Positions 14,140-23,799 are shown, counted from the first letter of the stretch. The stretch: DNA of 25,742 nt from Candidatus Saccharimonadota bacterium (GCA_004554425.1 SFMI01000015.1:1-25742), one strand, 5' to 3'. Notes: a model not told the origin generated them from the sequence alone. Numbers and translations are program-made.

Positions 14140-16551
14140 TTAAAGTCCCAAATCAGGATCGAAAATATCCGCTTCCATTTCAGCTTCTTCCGTCAATTCG
14201 GCAGAATCATGCTCCGATTCAAGCTCGTCCTTAGTAGTATTACTGTAGAATTTTTGCTGCAATTGCAACTTTCCGCGTTTAATTAAAAGAGTTCCTTTGC
14301 CACCTCTGGCGCAGGCTTTCTGTTTGCGCAATGACACTTCAACTGGCGTTCCCGTACCTACGCGGCTGAGCATAAGTCCTTGATCGGCTCCATTAACTAC
14401 CATGCTTTCCCAAAGCTTATCTTCTTCTTCAAGTTTGATAACTTGAACGCCGCGGGCACAGCCAGAGTTGAAGCTAATTTCTTCTATAGGACAAATTAAA
14501 GCGCGATTTTGTACAGTTAAGACGATTAAATGTTCACGACCACGCACAGCCTCAACAACAAAAGACTGAGCTCCTTCGCCCAGACGCATATAACGGCGGC
14601 CATTCTTTTTGGAAGGCTCCACAAAAGAAGCAAAGGAAAAACGCACTCCCTTGCCATCGGTACTTAAAGCTAAAGCATGTATGCCGGGAAGCTCCTCTTC
14701 GTTGGCAGAAGACCATACTTCACTATTGCGACTGTCAAAGAGAAAAGCGGAAATAATCTTTTCGCCATCGCTGAAATTAAAGAATTTTTGTACTGGCTCA
14801 CCGAAGCCGCGCGTACCGCTAGGCAATTCATGCACAGGCATAGTATAAGCCATACCAAAATTGGTAAACAGAATTAAAGAATTTAAGGTTGAGCCTTCCA
14901 AAATTTGCCAGATAGAATCTTCCAAACGCAAGCGCAATTTGCTGGAATCGGTGCCTGGAGCGACACGGCGCAACCAACCATCGCGAGTAATGACCACGTC
15001 AGTTTTTTCGTCAACGATAAAATCATCAGCATTATAAACTAACTCTTCGGCGCCTTCGCGCAAAACTTGAGTGCGACGCTCATCTAAGAAGCGACGGCGA
15101 ACTTGACCAAGTTCATCTTTAACCAAAGCCCACAGAGCTGGCATATCGCCCAAAAGTTGCTCTAAATGGTCGCGTTTGGTTCTCTTTTCGGCCAGCTCGT
15201 CTCTAATTAAAAGTACATCGTCTTTGCTCAAACGATAAAGGCGCAAATCCAAAACGGCGTCGGCCTGAACTTCATCGATTAAAAAGCGCTCACATAAAGC
15301 TTGATTGGCAGAAGAGCGGCCCGAAGAAGTACGAATAATGGCAATAGCTTCTTCAATAGCGTCAAATACTTTGACGAAGCCTTCCAAAATATGAATGCGC
15401 TCATTTAAGAGACGCACTTCGTAATTGAGGCGGCGTACCGTAACTTCAAAGCGGAAATCGATAAATTCCAGCAGAGCGGTACGCAAATTGACACGCTCAG
15501 GCCCACGTGAAGTAAGGCAAGTCATATTTACATTAAACTGATTCTGCAACTTGGTATTTTTGAATAAATAAGCCATAACTGCAGTAGGATCGGCATCGTG
15601 GCGGCATTCCAAAACTATACGAATATCAGTAGTCGATTCATCACGCACATCTTGCAATTGCGGAATTTTACCGGCCATAATTATATTGCCAATTTCTTCA
15701 ACAAGTTCCGATTTATTAACCATATAAGGAATAGAATCGATAATGATATGGAACTGGCGTTTATTTTTTTCTTCGATTTTATAAGTACCACGCACTTTAA
15801 GGGCGCCTTGGCCGGAAGCATACACTTGTTCCAAGCTCTGGCGACTGTTGAGTAATTCTCCGCCAGTGGGGAAATCGGGCCCTTTAACATAAGTGAGTAA
15901 TTGAGCCACGCTCAGCTGACGATTGTCTATTAAAGCCCGACAAGCTTGCAAAACTTCACCTAAATTGTGAGGCGGAATGTTTGTAGCTACGCCTACAGCA
16001 ATACCCATGCAACCATTAACCAACATTTGCGGCAAACGAGCAGGCAAGACTTTAGGCTCAGGAGTGCTTTCATCAAAATTGGGAATAAAGTCGACCGTAT
16101 CTTGGCCTAATTCTTCCACAAATTCCATGGCGACCGGACTCAATTTAGCCTCGGTGTAACGATAGGCAGCCGGGCCATCACCATCGATTGAGCCGAAATT
16201 ACCTTGACCAAAGACCAAAGGATAACGCAAAGTCCAATCTTGGGCCATACGGGCCATAGCTTCATATACAGCCGAATCGCCATGCGGGTGGTAGCTACCC
16301 AATACTTGACCGACAACTTTGGCGCACTTTAAGGTGCTCTTGTCGGGGCTCAAATGTAAATCGTGGTGCATGGCGTAAAGGATGCGACGCTGCACAGGCT
16401 TAAGTCCGTCGCGAACGTCAGGAAGAGCGCGATCGGTAATTACCGACAGAGCATAATTTAAAAAGCGGGAACGCACTATTTCTTGCAAAGGCGCTTCTAT
16501 AACTCTGCCTAAAGAGAATGTTTCCTGACTGCTGCGTGAACTCAATTGCAA
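14140..16551 (-). CDS. parC: DNA topoisomerase IV subunit A (ParC)
   Basis: The DNA-cleaving subunit, 803 residues. The catalytic Tyr is at about residue 132 in AAYRYTEAKL. The quinolone-determining segment HPHGDSAVYEAMARMAQ has Ser93 and Glu97, residues found in drug-sensitive proteins. The C-terminal beta-propeller begins about residue 490, and its last blade carries ARGGKG (near 748-753), similar to part of the GyrA box, so a GyrA-like activity is not fully excluded. The start is an unusual TTG at 16551, supported by AGGAG six bases upstream (16558-16562). A GCAGCGG/CCGCTGC hairpin (16574-16594) lies in the leader. The tail is acidic. It is unusually placed before parE. Confidence 0.9.
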   Translation of the reverse strand: MQLSSRSSQETFSLGRVIEAPLQEIVRSRFLNYALSVITDRALPDVRDGLKPVQRRILYAMHHDLHLSPDKSTLKCAKVVGQVLGSYHPHGDSAVYEAMARMAQDWTLRYPLVFGQGNFGSIDGDGPAAYRYTEAKLSPVAMEFVEELGQDTVDFIPNFDESTPEPKVLPARLPQMLVNGCMGIAVGVATNIPPHNLGEVLQACRALIDNRQLSVAQLLTYVKGPDFPTGGELLNSRQSLEQVYASGQGALKVRGTYKIEEKNKRQFHIIIDSIPYMVNKSELVEEIGNIIMAGKIPQLQDVRDESTTDIRIVLECRHDADPTAVMAYLFKNTKLQNQFNVNMTCLTSRGPERVNLRTALLEFIDFRFEVTVRRLNYEVRLLNERIHILEGFVKVFDAIEEAIAIIRTSSGRSSANQALCERFLIDEVQADAVLDLRLYRLSKDDVLLIRDELAEKRTKRDHLEQLLGDMPALWALVKDELGQVRRRFLDERRTQVLREGAEELVYNADDFIVDEKTDVVITRDGWLRRVAPGTDSSKLRLRLEDSIWQILEGSTLNSLILFTNFGMAYTMPVHELPSGTRGFGEPVQKFFNFSDGEKIISAFLFDSRNSEVWSSANEEELPGIHALALSTDGKGVRFSFASFVEPSKKNGRRYMRLGEGAQSFVVEAVRGREHLIVLTVQNRALICPIEEISFNSGCARGVQVIKLEEEDKLWESMVVNGADQGLMLSRVGTGTPVEVSLRKQKACARGGKGTLLIKRGKLQLQQKFYSNTTKDELESEHDSAELTEEAEMEADIFDPDLGL

Positions 16552-16573
16552 AAATCACTCCTAAATGGCTATA

Positions 16574-16594
16574 GCAGCGGTTTTGTGCCGCTGC
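16574..16594. other. Hairpin in the leader of parC
   Basis: GCAGCGG (16574-16580) and CCGCTGC (16588-16594) form a seven-base-pair stem with a seven-base loop, 12 bases upstream of the parC ribosome site. No U tract follows on the minus strand, so it is not a classical terminator. It could stabilise or tune the mRNA. Confidence 0.35.
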
Positions 16595-16643
16595 GGGGCG
16601 GTTGCAGTTTTACACTCGAGCGGGCAAAACCTGCCAAATCTAC

Positions 16644-18395
16644 CTAACGAAAACTTATCAAAGCCAGCTGTACTCCCCCACAATCCCAAACGGTAACCTT
16701 ACGCCAAGCCGGCAGAAAATCGGCAACCTTCTCAAACTCGAACGGTTCAACTTCAGAAGCACACCAAGGTGAAGTGTATAAAATAAATAGAGCTTTAGGC
16801 AACCGTTCATAATTGCTTAGGCCACGATTCGGCAACCAAGGCCTAGCTTGCGAAGATAAAGAAGAAGCTAAATTATTGATATTTTCCGGCGGTTTGGCCA
16901 AAAGTTGACGTAAATCTCTTCCCTGCACTTTGTAAGGAAAGAGCTGCCAATTTTCGTAAGTTACTCCCACTAGCAACCGCCAAGGCACATTGGAAAGCTC
17001 TGTTCCATCGTGAACTGGACGACCAAAATGAGCATTGAAAGCATTTTTGTCCGACCAGAAATCGGCTTCTGAAGCATATTGTTTTATGGGAATAATCAAG
17101 CGACGTGAATTATCCAAAGTAAAAGATGGTTGCGAAAAATACGGTTCCAAGCTGCTTTCAGCTCTTTCCAGCACTTGAAAGTCAGCCAAAAGTAAGGGAG
17201 CTTGCTTATATTGAGAGCGAATTTTCCAAGCTTTGGTATAGTCTATATCAGCAGGCCAGCTATAATTTATTAAAGTAATTGGAGCTACAAAAGCCCAAAT
17301 AACTAGGAAAATATATTGCCATTTTATTTTCAACTGAGCCAACCCAATTCCCATAAGAGCAGCTAAAGAGGGAATGACGAAGCTCAAATTCCAAACAGAA
17401 ATTATAGGTTTGAATATAAAAGAGTAACCCAATAATAAAAAAGGCAATAAACTCCAAGTTGTAAACAGCAAATATTTTTTTCGCCAACATTTTATAAAGC
17501 CGACAACCAGCAAGCCTACACCCATAAAAGTTGGAAGAAAACGCAAATCTAAAGCAGTATTCCAAAAAGCCAAACTTAAAGGCAAGCGACCAGCTACAGC
17601 TTCTAGCCCCAAATATTTGGCGTAAACTTCTCCCAGCAATTGCAAACTAGGCGCCATATTTTTGCCTTGTAAAGCGTAAGCCTGAGGATTTACAACTATG
17701 GACAATACAAAAAGTATCAATAATAAAAAAGCCCAGCAACAAACATAAAGCCAACGCTTTTTATCACGCAAATTGTCTGCCAAAATAGACACAAATACAA
17801 CCAAGCTGAATACGGAACTAACTAGCATCGTGCCTAAAATACCAGCTAACGATAAAGCTAAAAGCAAGCTTAACCATATCAATCGAGAACTGGCGGCGCT
17901 ACTCTCGCCAGAATACTGTTTTTTACATTCGATATGTCTTTGCTCTAACCAAAGTACAGCTAAAAAAGCTGCCCAAGAAACAAAAAACATATTGAAAGCA
18001 TAAAAGCGTATATATGATCCGAAAAAAATGGAGCTATTAAAGCCAACAAAAAATAAAGCGCTATAAAGAGCTGCTCTAACTCCACATAATCGACGTACAG
18101 TCAAATATAGCAACCAAGCGCTGCCTGCTAAACTTAAAGCTGAAAAAGAAGCTGCAGTTATTCTGCTCCAACCTAAAATATCGTTGACTAGTCCCAAAGC
18201 CAAATAATATAAGAAGCCATTGGCTTCACTTTGCAAACCGCCGAAGCAAGCCGTCCAACTTAAGCCGGCAAAACTCATAGAAGCGAACTGATGGCGATCA
18301 CAAGCTCCCATGCCTAGCCAAGCAAAAGCCAAGCAAGATAGTAAAACCATAGTTAAACCAACATATTCTAAAAATGATGATTTTTTGACAATCAT
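16644..18395 (-). CDS. Multi-span GT-C type glycosyltransferase (GT39/ArnT-like)
   Basis: A 583-residue membrane protein. The first 380 residues hold about ten to eleven membrane helices and residues 380-583 form a soluble C-terminal domain. Asp33 lies in the first extracytoplasmic loop (ACDRHQF), where GT-C enzymes keep a catalytic acid. The next segment EANGFLYYLALGL and RFYAFNMFF resemble family 39/ArnT-like patterns. Such enzymes move sugars from a polyprenyl-phosphate carrier to lipid A, core or proteins on the outer face of the inner membrane. The family is assigned by fold pattern only, and the acceptor is unknown. It is divergent from the heptosyltransferase cluster and lies upstream of parC on the same strand. 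No strong ribosome site is visible. Confidence 0.7.
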   Translation of the reverse strand: MIVKKSSFLEYVGLTMVLLSCLAFAWLGMGACDRHQFASMSFAGLSWTACFGGLQSEANGFLYYLALGLVNDILGWSRITAASFSALSLAGSAWLLYLTVRRLCGVRAALYSALFFVGFNSSIFFGSYIRFYAFNMFFVSWAAFLAVLWLEQRHIECKKQYSGESSAASSRLIWLSLLLALSLAGILGTMLVSSVFSLVVFVSILADNLRDKKRWLYVCCWAFLLLILFVLSIVVNPQAYALQGKNMAPSLQLLGEVYAKYLGLEAVAGRLPLSLAFWNTALDLRFLPTFMGVGLLVVGFIKCWRKKYLLFTTWSLLPFLLLGYSFIFKPIISVWNLSFVIPSLAALMGIGLAQLKIKWQYIFLVIWAFVAPITLINYSWPADIDYTKAWKIRSQYKQAPLLLADFQVLERAESSLEPYFSQPSFTLDNSRRLIIPIKQYASEADFWSDKNAFNAHFGRPVHDGTELSNVPWRLLVGVTYENWQLFPYKVQGRDLRQLLAKPPENINNLASSLSSQARPWLPNRGLSNYERLPKALFILYTSPWCASEVEPFEFEKVADFLPAWRKVTVWDCGGVQLALISFR

Positions 18396-18567
18396 TATAT
18401 TAACATTTCACTTTGAGGGACAAATATTTTACTAAACATTGAAGCGAAAAAGCTTATTTCACAGATTAGTTTTCACTACCTGCTTTTTTAATTGAGGGTT
18501 GAAGTTTTTACATTGAGGATCTAAGCCAAAAAGGGAAAAAGAGCGACGGCCCCAAAATGGTTCTATC

Positions 18568-19785
18568 ATGTCGGAAACTAATTACAGCTCATATATAGAA
18601 ACCAATTCACCTTTAATCAAGGCCAAAAAGATCGCCGTCGTGGTTTTGGACGGTTTGGGCGACAGTATTTTATCTTTACCTGCTATCCGTTTTTTAATTA
18701 AAGCCTGCCCTCAAAGTAAGATATTGGTGATCGCCTCTAGTTTGGGAGCACCGGTTTTTGCCGGAACGGCTCAAACTATAGTTTTTAATCCTAAAGAACC
18801 AGACTTCAAAGCGAAACTGACAGCAGCTTTACAAAATGGCCATTTTGACGCCGTACTTTGTTTTACCGAAAAAGGTTATGCTCTCTCGGCTGTTTATCAA
18901 AGCGGCATACCTGTACGCTGCGGCTTTTTTCCCGGTTGGAGCCAGCCTTTAAAGAGCTTGGCTTTACTTTGGCAAATAAATTATCGAGCCTATTATTATA
19001 ACGATCCTCGTATAGATCAGAAGATCCATCAAACTGCCCGTCTTTTCTTACTATTAAAAAAGCTGGGCCTGAAAACACCTGCCGAAGAGAATTTTCCCGA
19101 TTTAACTTTGGAGCTTAGCGCAGAACAGCTAGCTCAAGGACGCCAAGCTCTAGCCCAAGCTCTTGGTCTTCCAGAAAGCGAATTAAGCAAACATAAAATA
19201 TGTGCTATTCAACTTCTACCTCGCTGGAGCAAAGCGATAATGAATTGGGCTCAGAGTGGATATGCAAATAAAAAGTTAACTGACAGCTCATCTGTATCTG
19301 AAATACAAACAAATCAATCTTCAGTTTACTGGAGATTACTTAAACCAATTGCTTTACTTTACAAGAAATTGCTCCAAGGTAAATATATTCCTATATTTTC
19401 CTGTGCCCCTGCAGATAGAATATGGGCAGACGTTTTTATTGAAGATCTAAGTAATGACATAAAAAGAGATGACACCTTTACGGTTGCAGACAAAAAGGCA
19501 GCTAACCAAATTCCAATTTTTAGTCAACCTGATCTATACGCCTTTGCTGCTTTTCTAAAAGGATGCAACTTTTTGGTTACCCCAATTGGTGGCTCTGCTC
19601 ATCTAGCGGCTGCCATAAAACTACCAGAAGTAGTTTTCTTTCCCCCCGAAAATTTAAAGCATGAGTTAACTCGCTGGAAACCTTGGCGTACTACCTGCGA
19701 AGTGGTAGTAAAGCAGGATAAGAACCAAGATGACGAAACATTGAGCCAAAATTTATACGAGGCCTGTAAAAAAATATGTCCGTAA
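18568..19785 (+). CDS. Family 9 (heptosyltransferase-like) glycosyltransferase, degenerate active site
   Basis: The 405-residue product has the GT9 layout: an N-terminal VVVLDGLGDSILSLPAIRFL (residues 24-43) and a C-terminal VTPIGGSAHLAAAIKLP motif (337 onward). In heptosyltransferases the second motif reads D-T/S-G-x-x-H, and the Asp-Thr help bind ADP-heptose. Here they read Ile340-Gly341. The N-terminal loop also lacks the usual Arg before the GD. The fold is clear but the donor may not be ADP-heptose, or the enzyme may be weak. The middle (about 210-320) is unusually Ser/Gln/Asn rich and AT-rich. It overlaps the next gene by ten bases and has no evident ribosome site. Confidence 0.75.
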   Translation: MSETNYSSYIETNSPLIKAKKIAVVVLDGLGDSILSLPAIRFLIKACPQSKILVIASSLGAPVFAGTAQTIVFNPKEPDFKAKLTAALQNGHFDAVLCFTEKGYALSAVYQSGIPVRCGFFPGWSQPLKSLALLWQINYRAYYYNDPRIDQKIHQTARLFLLLKKLGLKTPAEENFPDLTLELSAEQLAQGRQALAQALGLPESELSKHKICAIQLLPRWSKAIMNWAQSGYANKKLTDSSSVSEIQTNQSSVYWRLLKPIALLYKKLLQGKYIPIFSCAPADRIWADVFIEDLSNDIKRDDTFTVADKKAANQIPIFSQPDLYAFAAFLKGCNFLVTPIGGSAHLAAAIKLPEVVFFPPENLKHELTRWKPWRTTCEVVVKQDKNQDDETLSQNLYEACKKICP

Positions 19786-20663
19786 AGATCAGCGTAGTTA
19801 TTCCCACCTACAACCGAGTTGACAAACTTCAGGAAGTGCTGCCCACTTTGCTCAACCAAACCATGCATCCAGATGATTATGAAATTTTGCTCTGTGATGC
19901 GGGCAGCACCGACGGCACCGCCGAGTATGTGCAAAGCTTAAATGCGCCTAATTTGCGCCTTTTAGTGGGCCCCAATACAGGGCGTAGCGGTGCTCGCAAT
20001 CGTGGTATAGATAATGCTCAAGGTGAGATAGTGCTCTTTACCGACGCTGATATTCTGGCCGATCCTAACCTTTTAGCTATACACGCCCGCTATCACGAGC
20101 AATATCCCGGCCAAGCGGTAGTTGGCAACGAAGTTCAGGTAAAAAGCTTGGAAGAATATAAGCTTTTTTCTCAGGATCCGGCGGCTCACTCGCGCCATAA
20201 GCCCACTCGCAAACTTTTGCCTTGGCACTATTTCTTAACTGGCAATGCTTCAGTACCGCGCGATATTTTAATTCAAGTAGGCAAATTTGATTTGGCTTTT
20301 CAAGGGTACGGCCATGAAGATTTGGAGCTGGGTTATCGCTTATTAAAAGCCGGCTATAAAATTTATTACGCTCCTCAAGCTATCAACTATCACTGGCACC
20401 CGGTAGGTTTTGAAGAACAAAAAGGGCGTATGCGTTTAGCTGGCCATTCTACAGTGCGTTTCTATCGCAAATATCACGATATACGCATTTGCTTGCAAAT
20501 GGGCATGAACCCCTTATCCATGTTGGCCCACTCTTTCTTGACAAAATATAAATTTATCCTCAATTGGCTCGATTCTATTGCTCCAAAAGTAAAGTTGGCT
20601 CGAGAGATAGTCTACCAATATCACTACGTAACTGGCATTAAAGAAGCGATGGGACAGCAATAG
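19776..20663 (+). CDS. Family 2 (GT-A) glycosyltransferase
   Basis: A 295-residue inverting glycosyltransferase. The N-terminal fold reads ISVVIPTYNRVDKL, with GRSGARNRGIDNA and the metal-binding TDADI (residues 89-93). The C-terminal acceptor region has GNASVPRD and GYGHEDLELGYRLLKAG (178-192), with the Glu-Asp pair characteristic of the family. A Trp/His motif (YHWHP) follows. It starts ten bases before the previous gene ends and 13 bases before the next, so it belongs to the same envelope-sugar operon. Donor and acceptor cannot be assigned. Confidence 0.9.
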   Translation: MSVKISVVIPTYNRVDKLQEVLPTLLNQTMHPDDYEILLCDAGSTDGTAEYVQSLNAPNLRLLVGPNTGRSGARNRGIDNAQGEIVLFTDADILADPNLLAIHARYHEQYPGQAVVGNEVQVKSLEEYKLFSQDPAAHSRHKPTRKLLPWHYFLTGNASVPRDILIQVGKFDLAFQGYGHEDLELGYRLLKAGYKIYYAPQAINYHWHPVGFEEQKGRMRLAGHSTVRFYRKYHDIRICLQMGMNPLSMLAHSFLTKYKFILNWLDSIAPKVKLAREIVYQYHYVTGIKEAMGQQ

Positions 20664-20676
20664 GAAGAGAAAAAAT

Positions 20677-21762
20677 ATGAACGTTATTCCTTGGTCGGAA
20701 ATAAAAAAAATAATCGTCATTAGAACGGATCATATAGGCGATTTGATTCTCTCTACGCCATTTCTCAAAGCCCTGCGCGTGGGGGCCCCACAAGCTGAAA
20801 TTACCATAGTCTTGCCAGCTTACACGGCCTCTGTACTGGAGAATGTCAGCTTTGTAGATAAAATTATTTCTTACCAAGGCAAACCTACTCGCGAGTTGGA
20901 AGAACAGTTGCGCCAAATGCACGCCGATCTTACTGTGTGTTTGGCTCCTCGCACTTGTGCTTATAAACTAACCTATGCTACCAGAGCCACCTACAGAGTT
21001 GGCTACTTCTACCCTAGCCGCCCGCTGACAGCTATTACGTGCAAAGCCCTATATTTAACTCACAGTATGGGCGTCAATTTGAGTAAAGAATTGGCCCTAG
21101 GCCATCCTATTCCCCATGAAGTACAGCAATTGGGTGAATTGGCCAAAAATATGGGCTTAGCTTACGAAGACGATACTCTCTCGCTGCAACTGAGCTCCGA
21201 AGAAGAGGCTGCTTCTCATCAAATGAATCAAAATTGGAAGCGTCCCATCGTGCTATTGCAATTGCACAACAACTGGCTCAGCTGCGGCTGGACTGTCAAC
21301 AATTTAGTACGCTTAGCTAGCGGCCTAATTATGACTTCTCGCGGCGGCGATTTAGTTATTTCTTACGGACCGGCCGAGCATAAATTGGCTGCCGATCTAA
21401 AAAAAGCTCTAGCCTTGACGGCTCCACAAGAAAAGATGACTGTCGATAATATTACTTTTATGGGCAATCTTAGCTTCCGCCGCTGGGCTTGCCTCTTTAA
21501 CAGTGTAGATTTTGTGGTTACGCCAGATACCGGAGCCGTCCATTTGGCCGCCGCCTTGAAAAAGCCAGTTGTAGCTATATATGAGCCCAAAACCGCCGTG
21601 CTCAATACTCAGCAGTGGGCGCCTTGGCAAGTAGCTCACCGTTCTATTGTAAAAGAAGATCCAGCTAAATCGTTGGAAAAAATTTTTAACGGTTTAGATG
21701 AGCTAATGACTGACAGTATGGCTTGGGCTGTATCTGAAGCTGTCGAAGAACGTCCAATTTAG
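20677..21762 (+). CDS. Family 9 glycosyltransferase, ADP-heptose:LPS heptosyltransferase
   Basis: The 361-residue protein keeps the complete heptosyltransferase signature: IVIRTDHIGDLILSTPFLKALR (residues 13-34) and TPDTGAVHLAAALKKP (282 onward, with Asp284, Thr285, Gly286 and His289). It would add heptose to the LPS core from ADP-heptose made by HldE. The start is supported by GGAAGAG upstream. The gene is the last of the sugar cluster. It is not clear whether it acts as heptosyltransferase I, II or III. Confidence 0.88.
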   Translation: MNVIPWSEIKKIIVIRTDHIGDLILSTPFLKALRVGAPQAEITIVLPAYTASVLENVSFVDKIISYQGKPTRELEEQLRQMHADLTVCLAPRTCAYKLTYATRATYRVGYFYPSRPLTAITCKALYLTHSMGVNLSKELALGHPIPHEVQQLGELAKNMGLAYEDDTLSLQLSSEEEAASHQMNQNWKRPIVLLQLHNNWLSCGWTVNNLVRLASGLIMTSRGGDLVISYGPAEHKLAADLKKALALTAPQEKMTVDNITFMGNLSFRRWACLFNSVDFVVTPDTGAVHLAAALKKPVVAIYEPKTAVLNTQQWAPWQVAHRSIVKEDPAKSLEKIFNGLDELMTDSMAWAVSEAVEERPI

Positions 21763-21772
21763 GTCCATTATT

Positions 21773-21870
21773 TAACTTTGCCAAAAGTTATTATGGCGGC
21801 TTTTCAGCTCCTGCGTCTAAATAAAAAACGCAGGAGAAGCAGTCTAAGCTTAGAACTTTCGGCAAAGTTA
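21773..21870. repeat. 98-base nested inverted repeat between the LPS cluster and aspS
   Basis: The 17-base arm TAACTTTGCCAAAAGTT (21773-21789) pairs with 21854-21870 with one mismatch. Inside is a nine-base-pair stem CTCCTGCGT (21808-21816) with ACGCAGGAG (21828-21836). There is no U tract, no flanking target duplication and no tRNA-like or T-box motif (no GGTGG box), so it is neither a classical terminator nor a T-box. A palindrome AGCTGCAGCT (21872-21881) follows immediately. Confidence 0.6.
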
Positions 21871-21987
21871 GAGCTGCAGCTGTCCCTTTTTAAAGCAGCC
21901 GCAAGCTATTTTTAATATAAAAAGTTTTTGAAGTTTCATCGCTGTTGCTTTTTTCTATAACATACAGCACAGCTAGAGGAGAATAAT

Positions 21988-23778
21988 ATGTCCGAATTCA
22001 GCCCTGAACCTTTAAATGGTCTGAAACGCACCCACTACTGCGGCGCCCTGCGCTTGGCAGACGCAGGTCAAAAAGTCGTACTTATGGGCTGGGTTGACAG
22101 ACGCCGAGATTTAGGCGGCCTGATCTTTGTTGATTTGCGCGACCGCAGCGGCATGACCCAGTGCGTTTTCAACCAGTCTGCCACTCCCGAAGTTTTTGAA
22201 AAAGCCGGCAACTTACGCAACGAATTTGTTATTGCCGTAGTAGGTACAGTAGCTCCTCGCGCCGTTCCCTCCACCAACGAAACTTTGCCCACCAAAGATA
22301 TCGAAGTTAACGTGGAAGAGTTGCATATTCTCAACCCTTGCAAAACCTTGCCTATCCATATTTCCGACGATCAAGCTCCGGATGAAGGATTGCGCATGCA
22401 ATATCGTTACCTCGATTTGCGCAAGCCTCGTATGGTGCGCAACTTAGCTATGCGCCATCGCGTTACCAAGGCAGTCCGCGATTACTTTGACAATCATGGC
22501 TTCTACGAAATCGAAACTCCCGTTTTGATGGCTTCTACTCCCGAAGGTGCCCGCGACTATTTGGTACCCAGCCGCGTAAATCCCGGCAAGTTCTATGCTT
22601 TGCCTCAGTCCCCTCAGCTTTACAAGCAAATGCTCATGGTCAGCGGCTTGGATCGCTATTTCCAAATTGCCCGATGCTTCCGTGACGAAGACTTACGTGC
22701 TGATAGACAGCCCGAGTTTACCCAAATCGACATGGAGATGTCCTTCGTCGAACGTGACGACGTGCTTAATATGATCGAGGGCCTTGTCCAGCACTTATTT
22801 GTAAAAACTCTCAATATTCCCATTCCCGAGCATCTTCCCCGTATGCCCTACGCCGAAGCTATCGAAAAATATGGCTCTGACAAGCCCGATTTGCGCGTAG
22901 ATATGGCTATTCAGAACTTAACTGAAGTTGTAGGTAAGACAGGCTTTGGCGCTTTAGATCAGGCTATTGACGCCGGTCAGGCCATCAAAGGCTTTGTCGT
23001 AAAAGGTCAAGGTAAAGCTACCCGCAAAGAGCAAGATTTGCTCAAGAGTTTTGCTGTAGCTGCCAAGTTGCCCGGCCTCTTCTTTATCAGCCGCACTGAA
23101 GATGGCGTAAAATCTAGCTTACTCAAGTTCTTGGGCGAAGAAAAAGCCATGCAAATTTGCCAAGCTAGCGGCACCGAAGTTGGCGACCTTTTAGTTATGG
23201 CTGCAGGTCCCAGCAAAGAGCTCAGCTTAGCTTTGGGTAAAGTGCGCTTAGATATTGCCAACCATTTGAACTTGCTCGATCCCAAAGAATTTAAGTTCCT
23301 CTGGGTCATCGACTTTCCCATGTTCTCTTGGAATGAAGAAGAAAACCGCCTTGAAGCCGAGCACCATCCTTTCACCAGTCCTCTGCCCTGCGATATGGAC
23401 AAGCTCGAAACCAAGCCTTTGGAAGTACGTGCTGCCGCTTACGACTTAGTGCTTAATGGTTGCGAATTGGCTTCCGGATCTGTACGTATTCACCAGCGCA
23501 CTATGCAAGAGCGCATCTTGAAGTGCATCGGTCTCTCTATGGAAGAAGCCGAAGAAAAGTTTGGTTTCTTGCTCAACGCTTTCAGCTACGGTGCTCCGCC
23601 TCACGCCGGTATTGCTTTAGGTCTCGACCGCTTAACCGCTCTTATTGTAGGTGAAACTTCTATTCGTGAAGTTATTGCCTTCCCGAAGAACACCAATGGC
23701 GTCGATTTAATGACCGGTGCTCCCGTGGTAGTTACCGATGAGCAAATGAAACTTGTCCACTTGAAATACGATCTGTAG
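21988..23778 (+). CDS. aspS: Aspartate-tRNA ligase (AspRS)
   Basis: Class II aminoacyl-tRNA synthetase charging tRNA-Asp, 596 residues, a usual bacterial length. The N-terminal OB-fold tRNA-binding domain has GWVDRRRDLGGLIFVDLRDRSG. The catalytic core has TPEGARDYLVPSR (184-196), motif 2 FRDEDLRADRQPEFTQIDME (231-250), the bacterial GAD insertion (about 290-420), and motif 3 GIALGLDRLTALIVGE near the end. The start follows a strong AGAGGAG ribosome site (21975-21981). A TATAAC (21956-21961) is a possible -10 but lacks a good -35. It seems to be its own unit between the LPS cluster and the hydantoinase. Confidence 0.97.
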   Translation: MSEFSPEPLNGLKRTHYCGALRLADAGQKVVLMGWVDRRRDLGGLIFVDLRDRSGMTQCVFNQSATPEVFEKAGNLRNEFVIAVVGTVAPRAVPSTNETLPTKDIEVNVEELHILNPCKTLPIHISDDQAPDEGLRMQYRYLDLRKPRMVRNLAMRHRVTKAVRDYFDNHGFYEIETPVLMASTPEGARDYLVPSRVNPGKFYALPQSPQLYKQMLMVSGLDRYFQIARCFRDEDLRADRQPEFTQIDMEMSFVERDDVLNMIEGLVQHLFVKTLNIPIPEHLPRMPYAEAIEKYGSDKPDLRVDMAIQNLTEVVGKTGFGALDQAIDAGQAIKGFVVKGQGKATRKEQDLLKSFAVAAKLPGLFFISRTEDGVKSSLLKFLGEEKAMQICQASGTEVGDLLVMAAGPSKELSLALGKVRLDIANHLNLLDPKEFKFLWVIDFPMFSWNEEENRLEAEHHPFTSPLPCDMDKLETKPLEVRAAAYDLVLNGCELASGSVRIHQRTMQERILKCIGLSMEEAEEKFGFLLNAFSYGAPPHAGIALGLDRLTALIVGETSIREVIAFPKNTNGVDLMTGAPVVVTDEQMKLVHLKYDL

Positions 23779-23799
23779 CTTTTAGCTGCCGATTATACA

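Noticed and set aside
21763..21987. T-box riboswitch upstream of aspS.
   Set aside because: No T-box sequence, specifier loop or paired antiterminator/terminator with U tract is visible.
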